Positions 36,355 through 47,100 of a stretch of 64,000 nucleotides of DNA are shown one piece after another. Below the pieces are notes generated by a model, which saw nothing but the letters and a program-made list of their open reading frames with translations, was not told where the DNA came from and did not search any database. Numbering within the stretch: position 1 is the first letter of the stretch; the number at the start of each line of letters is the position of its first letter. The stretch is from Flaviramulus multivorans (lineage in GTDB: Bacteria; Bacteroidota; Bacteroidia; Flavobacteriales; Flavobacteriaceae): positions 248,001 through 312,000 of the forward strand of contig NZ_JAKKDV010000001.1 of assembly GCF_021728415.1 (NCBI RefSeq), given 5' to 3'. Both the position numbers and the translations under genes were made by a program.

Positions 36355-38454
36355 TTAAAAATCGAAATACCAATTAAACAAATCGGTTCTTAATCCAAAA
36401 TTAAACCAAACCGTGTTGCTTTTAAATGTTGAGGTGGTCGTAGCCTCAGGATTAAAATTTCTAACAGTAATATCGGTAAATATTTTTAGGTTTGATGCAG
36501 GATTAATAAGATAACCCGCTTGTAAATTTCCGTTAAATATATCTGTTTTTATTCCTTGTCCAACCTCAACACCCGTATCGAATGGTCTGTCATCATAACT
36601 TCTATATATTTCTGCACCGTAGCTAAAATTATCAGTGCCATCATTAAAATCAAATCCACGAGTACCAAAAATTAATTTAGCATCTGCAAACCATCGTTTA
36701 TAACGGTAGCGCCCAATTAAAATAAGTTCACTAAAATTTGCACCCCACAAATGCGCCATAGATTGATTGTTATGCCCATAATTGGTAGTAATGGTATTAT
36801 GCGAAAATGTATAAGGGCGTACTCGGTTATATTCAACTTGAAGTAATAAATTATCAACCTTAAAAGCATCAAAATATTTTAACCCTAACTGATAACCAAA
36901 CTTATTTTTCCAGCTCCTTTCACCTGCTTTTACATCACTTAACGAAAACTCATCTAAAATAAATTGACTGTAAATATTTATGTTATCGTTCCATTTATAT
37001 TTTGCCGATGCACCCATAATGGCATTTCCGGAGGCTTGTCCCGTTTCAAATTCAATGGCTCTATAAAAAATGATAGGGTTTAGGTAATTAACATCAAAAC
37101 CGCGATTATTAGTGTTAGTCCAAATTACCGATTCAAACAATCCTAAATTAAAACGCTTAGACACATTCCAACTTAAATAATGATTCGCCATATATTTAGT
37201 TAAAAATGCTCCATCTTGTGTTACTTCAGGTCGAACATCTTTTAACCACATCCATGTGTTGGTATATTTTATTTTCCAAAATTTAGTATTTAATTTTAAA
37301 AAAGGGTGTGGACTCGCTACATCACTGAAAAGTAGAGAGCGATATCCATCACCAATAAAATTTTTACCATGACCAAATTGAATGTTTATAAACTTTGCTG
37401 GGGTATATGATAAATAGGCCTCAGCAACGGGATAATCATACGAATCGGTTTTAAATCGTTTTGCTATACCTCGTCCAGGAATAATAGCTGGATCTGGTCC
37501 AAAAGCTTTTAAACTCTCGGAATATTCATTAACATATTGCGCAAATCGCCCTTGGCTTTCAAAAACAGATGCATAAAAATTAAACTTTTTGCCCAAGCCC
37601 CCTTGTATTAAAAAACCTCTGGTATTGTTATACGTTGAATTAAAATCAGCTTCAGTGTCCTTACCAACTTGTAAATCGAAAATAGGATCTATGGTAAACC
37701 AATAATCGTCACTTTGTAATTGTACTAAATGTTCATTCCATAATTTTTTTCCAGCCCAAGTATCAGTCTCTTTGTTTAGTCTTTCTTTTTCAGCCTTAAA
37801 ATCGTAATACTGTGAAACTTCTTCATAAACAAACGGTTTTGATGCCGTGTGACTATTAGCTCCAATTACGTTCATATATCTATCAAAGCGAGCATAATCA
37901 CTATGTGTAAACTGGATATTTAGTTGGCTGGAGTATGCTTTGTTTTCAAAAGTTTGCAAATTGCTATTAACTTTATCGAACTCATTTTTTGCTTCCTGTT
38001 CTAATAGTGAAATTTCATTGGATTTAACTGTATCTTGTGTGGCTATATCTGGATTTACTAAGGGTATTTTAATTCTTATAGAATATTGTTTGAATGTTTT
38101 TCTACCATTATAAGTCGCCGGTTTTATTTTAGGAAAGATAGAAAATACTCTTTTTGCTTCCTCTTTTAATTCACGATAAATAGCATCGGTATATATAACC
38201 TTAAATTGACCAATCGTATCTACTTCAAAAAGTACCGCAACTTCACCTTTGTAATTTTCAGTTAATACGCTTTCAGGAATTTTGAAATTATCATAAATAT
38301 GATTGAATACATTTTTATCAAAGCAATTTTGTAAAGAATCAATTGCTACATTTTCGCAATCTGGAAATACTGGTGGTTTTTCGGGCAGAAAATTAACTTG
38401 AGAATAACTAAGGTATTGAATTAAAAATAGGACTAGGACAATGAATTGCTTCAT
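36355..38454 (-). CDS. remB: RemB-like outer-membrane protein with an N-terminal TonB-C-like domain
   Basis: A 699-residue protein with signal peptide (cleavage near LSYSQ, residue 19). Residues 25-150 hold the phrase PPVFPDCE...NCFD and a TonB C-terminal-like domain (VAVLFEVDTIGQFKVI... IKPATYNGRKTFKQYSIRIKIPL). The rest (about 185-699) is a beta-barrel of the Wzi/capsule-assembly style ending in WYFDF with a terminal Phe. In F. johnsoniae, RemB is an outer-membrane gliding protein encoded a few genes downstream of sprA, the position here. The symbol rests on size, fold and synteny; no function was tested. Confidence 0.75.
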   Translation of the reverse strand: MKQFIVLVLFLIQYLSYSQVNFLPEKPPVFPDCENVAIDSLQNCFDKNVFNHIYDNFKIPESVLTENYKGEVAVLFEVDTIGQFKVIYTDAIYRELKEEAKRVFSIFPKIKPATYNGRKTFKQYSIRIKIPLVNPDIATQDTVKSNEISLLEQEAKNEFDKVNSNLQTFENKAYSSQLNIQFTHSDYARFDRYMNVIGANSHTASKPFVYEEVSQYYDFKAEKERLNKETDTWAGKKLWNEHLVQLQSDDYWFTIDPIFDLQVGKDTEADFNSTYNNTRGFLIQGGLGKKFNFYASVFESQGRFAQYVNEYSESLKAFGPDPAIIPGRGIAKRFKTDSYDYPVAEAYLSYTPAKFINIQFGHGKNFIGDGYRSLLFSDVASPHPFLKLNTKFWKIKYTNTWMWLKDVRPEVTQDGAFLTKYMANHYLSWNVSKRFNLGLFESVIWTNTNNRGFDVNYLNPIIFYRAIEFETGQASGNAIMGASAKYKWNDNINIYSQFILDEFSLSDVKAGERSWKNKFGYQLGLKYFDAFKVDNLLLQVEYNRVRPYTFSHNTITTNYGHNNQSMAHLWGANFSELILIGRYRYKRWFADAKLIFGTRGFDFNDGTDNFSYGAEIYRSYDDRPFDTGVEVGQGIKTDIFNGNLQAGYLINPASNLKIFTDITVRNFNPEATTTSTFKSNTVWFNFGLRTDLFNWYFDF

Positions 38455-38584
38455 TTTTCTTATTAGAATTAATTTAAAACTGAAAGATACTATATTTTTA
38501 GATTTTAGTAATACATAAACATTGATAAGTAATTCTAAAATTATAGCCGCTTTATGAGAACCAGAAATAAATTAAGGTTATTTA

Positions 38585-38616
38585 AAAACCGCTATCATTC
38601 TCTTGATAACGGTTTT
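38585..38616 (-). terminator. Terminator after the second tonB gene
   Basis: AAAACCGCTATCA (38585-38597) pairs with TGATAACGGTTTT (38604-38616) with one mismatch. On the minus strand it is followed by TTTAAATAA. It lies 27 bases past the stop of the 38643 gene. Confidence 0.75.
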
Positions 38617-38642
38617 AAAAGTTTGAAATTATAATTCTTATT

Positions 38643-39428
38643 TTATTTCACTTGAAAATTTATAGGTAATGTATAAATAACACCTACTTTTTTATCATTT
38701 TGTTTACCAGGTGTCATTTCTGGAATGAAATTAATAACCCGAACTGCTTCTTCATCCAATTTTGGATGTGGTGATCTGGTTTTGATATTAGAAACTCGCC
38801 CCGTTTTATCAATGGTAAATTGTACATCAATTTTTTGCACACCACTTAAACCATAATTTTCGGCAATATCACTACCATTAAATTTACGTTGAACAAGTTT
38901 TGTTATTTTTTCAGACATACACTTTTTCCTATCGCTATTGTTTTTTTCTTTTTCGCATCCAGGGTAAATTGGTGCGTTTTGGATAAATGCATATGGAACG
39001 TCTACCGGATCTGGTTTTTTTTCTAAGGTTGGTAAATCACCAAGCTTAAAATCAGGAGCATCCTTTTTTGGCGTTTTTGGTTCATCCATAAACGGAAGCT
39101 CAGGAGTATCATTAGGCACTTCTTCAAAACTGGTTGGCTCCTTTTTTCTCTCTTGTTTAATAGGTTCAATTAAATCTGGAACTTTCTTTTTTATCAATGG
39201 AATATCTACATATGAAGGTTCTTCAATTGGAGGCAATACTCCATAATTAGGAATTGTAGTCTCAAACTTCATTTCAAGCAAGCCAAAGACTGCTAGTAAA
39301 CATACAATTAACCCAATTTGAAAATAAAGGGTAGAGTTTTTTTGTAAATTTGTTTCATGCTTTTGCGATTTTTTCACGATTTGCTCATTTTGCCGAATGA
39401 GTTCGTGAGCTTTTTTAAGATTGCTCAT
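38643..39428 (-). CDS. Energy transducer TonB-like protein
   Basis: A 261-residue protein with one N-terminal membrane span (about 32-51), a proline/lysine-rich periplasmic region (about 65-145, PIEEPSYVDIPLIKKKVPD...) and a TonB C-terminal domain (about 175-261) with IDVQFTIDKTGRVSNIKTRSPHP and LPINFQVK. Just before the domain is YPGCE...KKCMSEK with two cysteines, probably bridged. It would carry energy from ExbB/ExbD to outer-membrane receptors. It is a paralogue of the next gene and lies downstream of it, separated by a terminator. Confidence 0.9.
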   Translation of the reverse strand: MSNLKKAHELIRQNEQIVKKSQKHETNLQKNSTLYFQIGLIVCLLAVFGLLEMKFETTIPNYGVLPPIEEPSYVDIPLIKKKVPDLIEPIKQERKKEPTSFEEVPNDTPELPFMDEPKTPKKDAPDFKLGDLPTLEKKPDPVDVPYAFIQNAPIYPGCEKEKNNSDRKKCMSEKITKLVQRKFNGSDIAENYGLSGVQKIDVQFTIDKTGRVSNIKTRSPHPKLDEEAVRVINFIPEMTPGKQNDKKVGVIYTLPINFQVK

Positions 39429-39487
39429 AATAATTATAGTTTAAATGTTAATATTATGATAAAGTCTCAATAAGCATACCAAAAAAG

Positions 39488-39517
39488 AAATCCCGTTACA
39501 AAAATGTAACGGGATTT
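39488..39517 (-). terminator. Terminator between the two tonB genes
   Basis: Perfect 13-base arms AAATCCCGTTACA (39488-39500) and TGTAACGGGATTT (39505-39517), loop AAAA, followed on the minus strand by CTTTTTTGG. It lies 39 bases past the stop of the 39556 gene. Confidence 0.9.
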
Positions 39518-39555
39518 TATATTTAATAAACTTCCTTGATTAAAAGGATTAAAGT

Positions 39556-40275
39556 TTAATCTTGAACTTGGAAAATTATAGGTAATGAGTAAGGAACGTT
39601 TACCGGTTTACCACGTTGTCTACCAGGTTTCATTTTTGGTAATAAACCAATAACACGGGCTGCTTCTTTTTCTAACCCTGGGTGTGGAGCTCTAGCACGA
39701 ATTCCTGTAATATTTCCTGTTTTATCGATTTTGAAAATAACGTTTATACGTTGTCTTCCCGACAATCCTAAATCGCTCGCTAAATCTGTATTGAACTTTC
39801 TATTAACAAAATCTGATATTTTTTTAGACATGCAATCTCTCTTGGCTGCATTGTTACCGCTTTCGCATCCAGGGAAAACTGGTACATTTTCAATTACAGA
39901 GAAAGGAACATCTATATCTTCTTCTACTTCTTCAACTTCTACCTCTTCAACCTCAACAATTTCAGTTTCTTGATCCACCTCAGTAGATTCAATTACTGTT
40001 TCTTCTACTTCTTCTTCATCCTCAACAATCTCAATCACTTCTGGAGCCGCAGGTGGCGGTGGCGGTGGTGGAGGCGTTTGTATTTGTTCAGTAATTGGGA
40101 TTTCTTCTTCTAATTCTTCATCAAGGTTAAGTTGCCCGATGTCTATATTAGATTTATCATACGTTTTGTAATTAATGGCGTAGTTTGTTAAAAATAACAT
40201 TAAAGCTAAACCAATGGCAAAGAAAAGAGAACTGTTACGTCCAACATTCGCTTTCGGATTTTTTTTAGGTTCCAT
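39556..40275 (-). CDS. Energy transducer TonB-like protein with Pro- and Glu/Val-rich linker
   Basis: A 239-residue TonB protein: N-terminal span (about 15-31), linker with an unbroken run of eight prolines (about 69-76) and an acidic stretch of Glu/Val repeats (about 82-125), then the C-terminal domain (about 150-239) with FPGCESGNNAAKRDCMSKK, INVIFKIDKTGNITGIRARAP and LPIIFQVQD. The two cysteines match those of the neighbouring TonB. This is the first of the two tandem tonB genes, 60 bases after the vanZ-like gene on the same strand. Confidence 0.92.
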   Translation of the reverse strand: MEPKKNPKANVGRNSSLFFAIGLALMLFLTNYAINYKTYDKSNIDIGQLNLDEELEEEIPITEQIQTPPPPPPPPAAPEVIEIVEDEEEVEETVIESTEVDQETEIVEVEEVEVEEVEEDIDVPFSVIENVPVFPGCESGNNAAKRDCMSKKISDFVNRKFNTDLASDLGLSGRQRINVIFKIDKTGNITGIRARAPHPGLEKEAARVIGLLPKMKPGRQRGKPVNVPYSLPIIFQVQD

Positions 40276-40335
40276 AATTTTATACGTTTATCAAGATTGC
40301 TAAAATAACTATTTATTTATCAAAAAAGCAAGTGT

Positions 40336-40713
40336 TTATGAGTTTTTAACTTGTAAAATATGTTTAACCCATAATACCAATGATGCTATTAACACTCCAA
40401 TCGTGTTTGCTAAAACATCATAAATATCTAATGCTCTTGAAACTGTGATAGTTTCTTGTAATACCTCAATAATTATACCAAAAACAACAGATATTACTAT
40501 TGAAAAAATAATAGCTCTTCTATTTTTAAACTTATAGGTATTTATGAATGTATTAAACCATAAAAAAGTTAGAACAAAATAGGCTAAAAAATGAAATATT
40601 TTATCACCAAAGGAAACTCCAACATCAGGGAGATTATTTAACTTTATTAAGCTAACAAATGCCAGTACTAACGAATAGAATATGGCAATTATAAGCGCAA
40701 ATTTTTTAAGCAC
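40336..40713 (-). CDS. VanZ-like membrane protein
   Basis: A 125-residue membrane protein with four short spans (about 6-24, 36-55, 66-84 and 99-118). The motif DKIFHFLAYFVLTFLWF (start at about 37) and the Glu-rich GIIIEVLQ plus later DVLANTIGVLIA are the VanZ-family signatures. In VanZ the role is teicoplanin resistance, but most family members have no known function. The frame begins at TTG 40716; I chose GTG 40713. The gene overlaps the end of gcvH by about eight bases. Confidence 0.82.
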   Translation of the reverse strand: MLKKFALIIAIFYSLVLAFVSLIKLNNLPDVGVSFGDKIFHFLAYFVLTFLWFNTFINTYKFKNRRAIIFSIVISVVFGIIIEVLQETITVSRALDIYDVLANTIGVLIASLVLWVKHILQVKNS

Positions 40714-41086
40714 CAATAAGTGATTTATAATCGTCCGCAGACATTAGTGAATCTACTTGAGAAAGATCTGAACACTTTACTTTTATCATCCAACCATCAC
40801 CATAAGGATCTGAATTTACCTTTTCAGGTTCATCTTCTAAAGCTTCATTAAATTCAATAATTTCGCCTGAAAGTGGCAAAAACAAATCTGATACCGTTTT
40901 AACTGCCTCAACGGTTCCAAACACTTCTTCAGCCTCTAAAGTTTCGTCTAAAGTTTCAACCTCAACATATACAATATCGCCTAATTCGCTTTGCGCAAAA
41001 TCTGTAACACCTATGGTAGCTACATCACCTTCTATTTTCACCCATTCGTGGTCCTTAGTGTATTTTAAATCTGATGGAATATTCAT
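40706..41086 (-). CDS. gcvH: Glycine cleavage system H protein
   Basis: Carries the aminomethyl arm between GcvP and GcvT. The lipoyl-lysine is Lys63 in TVEAVKTVSDLFLP, and the N-terminus reads YTKDHEWVKIEGDVATIGVTDFAQ, as in all H proteins. The 126-residue length is right. The other glycine cleavage genes are not in the window. A strong promoter is at 41114-41143. It lies between sprA and the vanZ-like gene on the same strand, a position I recall from F. johnsoniae. Confidence 0.97.
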   Translation of the reverse strand: MNIPSDLKYTKDHEWVKIEGDVATIGVTDFAQSELGDIVYVEVETLDETLEAEEVFGTVEAVKTVSDLFLPLSGEIIEFNEALEDEPEKVNSDPYGDGWMIKVKCSDLSQVDSLMSADDYKSLIGA

Positions 41087-41113
41087 GCTTTTTATTTAAG
41101 TTCGTTTATTCAG

Positions 41114-41143
41114 CAAATGTATTTATTCAAACTATAAATTCAA
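41114..41143 (-). promoter_or_regulatory. Promoter of gcvH
   Basis: TACATTTG (minus strand, 41114-41121) with TTG at 41141-41143, spacer 19 bases: an exact match to the Bacteroidota housekeeping consensus. The leader before the gcvH ATG (41086) would be about 24 bases. Confidence 0.7.
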
Positions 41144-41172
41144 ATAAATAATTTGTTAATTAAATATTTAGA

Positions 41173-41194
41173 TTTCGACAGCGCTCAACCGGAC
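41173..41194. repeat. Short intergenic repeat, TTCGACAGCGCTCAACCGGAC
   Basis: The core TTCGAC-GCGCTCAACC-GAC is a phrase I recognise from dispersed intergenic elements of Flavobacteriaceae; it contains the palindrome AGCGCT. It lies just past the stop of sprA and may be a degenerate terminator. It occurs once in this window. Confidence 0.4.
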
Positions 41195-41199
41195 TAAAG

Positions 41200-44100
41200 T
41201 TAATTCCCGAAATTATATCGGATGGTAAAACCAGATCGAATAGTGGTTTGTGGAAACGCTGTTGAGATGGCATAGTCCGAAAACGTATAATCAAAATAAA
41301 ATATCCCAGTTAAATTTTTACTGAATGCATAATCCGCCGAATATTTTAAACCCCATATGGTTTGTCCTGATGTGATTTGATTATTCTCTAAATCTAAATA
41401 TCTAATAATCGTTTTATTGTCTCTAACTGAAATATCCGCCTTCATATTCAAATCGCTTACAATCCTTTGCTGAGGACCTGCTAGTTTTGAACGAATACGC
41501 AAATCTTTAATTCTGTATCCTAAACCAATAATGTATTCGTTTCCTTGAACTTCGGTCATTAAATTATTATCAAAGCTTAATGATAATAATCTATCCTTTT
41601 TAATTTCAGCTAGAATTTTAACTGAGTTTTTCATTTCAAAATCCAAGCGGACTAATGGACTAAACATCTCGGTTAAATTAATATTACTAAACAACCGCTC
41701 GTTTTTGTAATTTCCAGATTGGTTTAACGCCTCTGCAGGTTGACTTGCATACGGCGTTCCTGGAATAGGAGCTTCATTAGCATTAGGGTCTAAATTCAAA
41801 TTTAAGTTGGTGCTAAACTGATTAATTGTATAGGTTGATCGATAGCCATGAGTTAATGAAAACCGCTTGAAATTTTTCTTAAACCAAGCATATTTCATAA
41901 ACCCTGTATACTTTAAATCCCAGTTTGGAATAGGCACATCCCTAAAGGCTCTAGTTGTTATTTTATTGGCATCTTGACCTGAATAAGCAGCTAAAAAAGC
42001 TGGCAATAACACTTTTTGATTGTTTTTTCCAAAACCTAAAGGATACCCTTCAGAGTCTCTAGCATAGGTGGTTGTCCCATAAAAAGCTTCCGCAAGTCTA
42101 TCGGCTATTTTCAATCTATTAGCTCTAAAATCATCAAATGCTTGAGAGCCTATTTCATCACTTTTACTAAAAGCAGTTTTTATTAAAACCGTTGATATAT
42201 TAAAATTACCAAAGGTGTTTGGAGTTAACGAGTTATAAATACCGTTTTCTACTCTATAATTCTCGGTATAATTTTCATAATAAGCCCTGTTTCCTATAAC
42301 ATCAATTTTCAAATCCCGTACAGGTTCTAATGTGGCAGAAACATCTAATTGTTTTGTATTTGTAGACGTGTATTGTTGGTTAAATTCTTGAAACGTTGTT
42401 AACCAACCTCTTCGTGCAGCTAAATATCTTATATCGCTTTGACTACCAAATGTAAATCCTGTTGTTGGTTTAAACGTTCCTAAAAACCCTGGAGTTTGTA
42501 AATACCCTGGCAAAAATATACCGTTATTCTCCGAATAATTGGCTTGAATTCTTTTTATAGTCGTTAAGATATCAACTCCAGCATTTAATATTTTAGTTAA
42601 AGACTGATTTTTTGCTTTGGGTGTTGGGCTATTTTGATTTGCGCCTGGAGGTGCTCCACCGTTAGCGGGTGTTCTACTTCTTACCGTTCTAATAGGCTTT
42701 TTTACCAAGCCAATGTATTTATAGAAACGATTCATATCTAAAGTAGCATTGATATTATGAACATTGGAGTTTTGAACTGTATTACCCAAATCGTAGTTTT
42801 GACCGTCTACCTCTAAATTACCATATAAATCAGATCCTTTTTGCCACTGAAAACTTCCTGTATATTGATAGGTTGCATTAATAAAACTAAACGTAGGTAT
42901 TTTATTTATTGGTAATTGATATGTAACACCTAAGTTTTGAGTTTGTCTATTAGGATCTCCAACATCAAAGAAACCATCCCAAACATCTAAAGCATCATCT
43001 TGCTCTCCAGCAATTAAATCGTTGTCAACAAAATAATTACGAACAATATTATTATTTGCTGCCACAAAGTTAAATTGCAATGACTTGGTTACGTTGTAAT
43101 TTATTCCGTATTCAAAATCAAAGGTGTAATTTCTCCTGAACAACTCTTCAATACCAATATTTGAGCCTCCTAAGTCTATTTCTCTAAACTTTTGCCTATT
43201 AAATTGACGGTTAATATTTGTGTTAACCGTAAAGCTTGTAGGTAATAAGTTGAAATTAAAATCTTTTAGGAATTTCCAATATTTTCCGGTGAATAATGAA
43301 TCATTCTTTTGGAAAGGCTCAACCGTTATTGGGTTAAAATTATGCGCATAATTTGCCCCTACACGCACCGTTTTATTTACTGAATTTTCAATCTCAAAAT
43401 CTCTATGTTCAACCTTGTTATACGAATAGTTTAAAGTAAGGTTTTCAACATCATAAAAACGTGGTTTTTTATCTCCAGATCTTGTCTTTCTAACACCTAT
43501 AAAATTGATGCTTTTTCGTTTTGTATAATCCTCAGATTGCTGTTTTATTTGCTCTCTTTCCTCATTGCTGTTAGCCGCTTCTAGTCTAGAATCTAGAGTT
43601 AAATCTTTATAAAATTGATCATATTTTGGTGTGATTAATTCTTCGCTTTGTGCATAATTAAAAGGCACTTGAATTCCCCATTTTTTTGGCAATAACTGAC
43701 CAACGTTTACATTAGTTACGACATCATATTGTTTCACGTCCTCTAAACTGCGCTGGCTAGGACCTTGCTCTAAAGAACCAAATCCAGATGTGCTTTGTCT
43801 TCCAGTTGCACTAATGTTAGCAAAATCTGCAATATTAGTATCCATACTTACCACTGCTGCCCAACCACCTTCGTTATCTAAATCGGATAAACGTAGCTCA
43901 TTAAACCAAACTTCTGCGCAAACATCATCATTATTCGATCTGCTTTTCACACCTACCATAAGCGTTCTGATATCTCCAAAGTTTGGATTTCCTTTGATTC
44001 CAACGCGATGCTGCCCGATTACGTAACCACCAAATGGATTACTTGCCAAAACAATATCTCCATTTACAACATCATAAAATGTTGGGTCGTCATTAGTTAA

Positions 44101-47100
44101 AGTCATATCCGAAATACCTTGAGCTTTTACTTTAGCCAAAATATCTACGGGTAAGTTTATTTCGTTTTCATCTGGCCAAAGCCCTTCTCTTGTAACGGAC
44201 GTTGATAAAACTAATGGTAGCTCAATTTGATAGTAATTCTCGGTTAAATCATTACCCATTCTAATAAATCCAACCAAATCATCATTAGTTAAATTTCCAA
44301 CTCCAGATTCGTCATCTTCAGCATGCATAAACATACGAATACGTTTATATTGGCGCATATCTACATTAATGTTTTTATAAACCGCTCTAGAGTCTTCGGA
44401 TTCTAAATTACAAACTTTTACAACCAGCGATTGCTCATTTTGACGAACCACCGTGTTATTATTAAATAATTGTTCCGGTTCAATTCCTGGAGGTCTTTCA
44501 TAACTACCTTCATTTTCAAGGGTTCCAATAACGCCTACTGAAAAATCGGTTCCGTCATCATTTGGATCATCATCATTGAACTCTAAAGTTTGCGTGTAAC
44601 GCCTCCAATCACTTCGTACTAAATCTAAGGTTCCAAAACGAAACACAGTCGGTTGCGAAAATTCTTTTAGGTACACCCTAGTAAATCGAATGGATCTCAG
44701 GTCAGTAATCCCTCCAACAGGCATTGCAAGACTTCCTTGAATTGGTATTCTAAACTGATACCATCTAACATTAACATTATTGCCGTTTGGTAAAACACGT
44801 GGTCTATCTTTAAAATCTCTTAAATAATCCTTTAATGGGTTGCTATTGGGAATATTATCAAATTCAGCTTGTGAAGTTGGTAAATTTTGTCTAGTTAATT
44901 CTAACTCATATTCGTAATAACTATCAATCGTGTTCATGGTATTATCACGATTGATATCCTCTACATCTGGTTGCGTGTTAGCACCTCTATTTGTATCGGA
45001 AAACGTATCAGGGGTGTTGCCATCAACACCATTATACTTTTTGTAACGTTGAAAAATATCGCCATCAACATTTAAAAAATATGAATAATTATCGTTTGAT
45101 GGATCGTCTCCAAAAGCGCTACCAAAAACATTAACCTCTTCGGCATCATCATAACCATCATAACCTACATCTTGATTAGTACGTTCTTGTCCCGTAGTAT
45201 CAAAAGCATAAATTAAAGACTGGTTTTGAGGCACCACTGTACCCCAAGCCGTTGGTTGTAATAAACTTACATCGCCATCCTTCGGCAATCCATTTTCATA
45301 TAATTTTCTACCATCTTTTACTATATCTTCTGAAATATTACCTAGGTTAAATACCAGTTTTCCACCAGGGTTAGAAGGATTTTCCTGGAAGGGGTCTTGT
45401 AACCAAAACTCAATATATTCAACATTTTGTTGTTCAAAATCTGTGGAGGTTAATTGACGCGTAATACCCGCCCAAGCATTCTGCGGATTATCAATAATCC
45501 CATCAGCAGCAGACGCTTCAAAATTATAAGGTCCTCTTTCATTAGGATAATATGCCAAATCCAGCGTAAACAATACCGAGTTTTGCCCTTGTACTAAATC
45601 TCTATCAGGAAAAAGTTCGTTAATGAAAACTCGACTGGTATATAAGTTTGAAACATCATTATCAGTAATTCCGCTAGGGCGTTGGCTACTATAGAATATT
45701 GGGTCTATACTATACCAGTTTAATAAAGCTCTACCATAACCATTTTGAATCCCATTTAAATCATCTCCTGGTGAATTTACTAAGTTTAATGGTCTACTTG
45801 ACAGATACCATGACTGTTGCGATTTTAAATCGATGGCATTTTGTGAGCCCTCAAAATCATCTACATAAGAGGTAGCTTCGCCATTAAGGTTTGTTCCTTT
45901 TGGTGCTCCCGGTGCTAAATATGCAAATTCACCCCGAAGTGATAAGTTTGATTCTACATCGGTATCAATATTTGGCAATTTATTAGCAAGTCGTGTTAAA
46001 AAAGGCACTTTGGTGGAATAATTTCCATTTAGTCCAAAAATAGTATTGTTTATGGGTTCTGTTCCGTAATTGGCCTTTTGGGTAATAGGGCGTTCATTTA
46101 AGTTTAATAATGTGGCACCCAATACAAAATTTTCGTTGAATTTATGCTCTACGTTCAGTCCTGTAAAGCGTCTGGTTTGTTGCCCAAAAACAGCATTATT
46201 TTCGGTTGAAACCTCAATAGGTGTGTTAGATGCTTTTAGTGCTTCATCCAAAATTTGAACGCGTCCTAACTGATAATTCACCGTGTAATCAATACCTTCA
46301 ACAAGAACACGACCTCCAGCTGTTACACGAACCGAGCCTCGTGGCACATTAAAAGAACCGATAGGAATACCATCACCGCCACTAGATTTATAGCGCCCTT
46401 TTAATTTAAATTTATTTTTCTCAACTTCTTCTAAAGCCGCTGTTTTGGTGCTTTTATAAAGCACATCATAAACATACTTTTCTTGATCCGCATTATAAGA
46501 AGCATCATTATCATAATCACCGCCACCAAGAACGTTAAAAAGATATTCACCAAAAGGTTCTGCACTTGTAAAAACTAATTTTCCATTTTGGGGAATAACT
46601 GTTATCCCTGGAACAAAGTCAAAAAAGCCATCGCCTCTAGTTTGAGGGTCATTATTAAAATTCAATTTGTCCAAATTGAAAACGCGCAATAATGGTACAT
46701 TTTGTATTAAATCTTTATCATCAGTTGTGCCCGTTACTGGATTTCCATTGATATCCACATCAAAACTGGCTCCAACAGGTGTTATAAAATTTAATGGAGA
46801 TGCCTCATTGTAGAAAATATTAAATTTAAAATCATCCTGACTTAAATTATATGCTCCTGTGTCGTAAATGTTCTTCATCATCAAATCCCAAACAGGTTGG
46901 GTAACATTGGTGATGCTACTTTTTAATAGTTTTAAAATTAAGTTTGAGTTTACAACTTGTGTTACTTGTCCTTGTCCGTTCGTTGTTACATCGGTAGCGT
47001 CTATTCCGTCATTAGCAAATTCACCCACTTGATACACTTGTCCACCAATTGTATATTGAAACGCAACCGCAAGAACCTCATCGTTATTTAAACGTTGATT

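Noticed and set aside
41087-41199. Glycine riboswitch before gcvH
   Set aside because: The leader is about 24 bases by the promoter at 41114-41143; there is no room for an aptamer.
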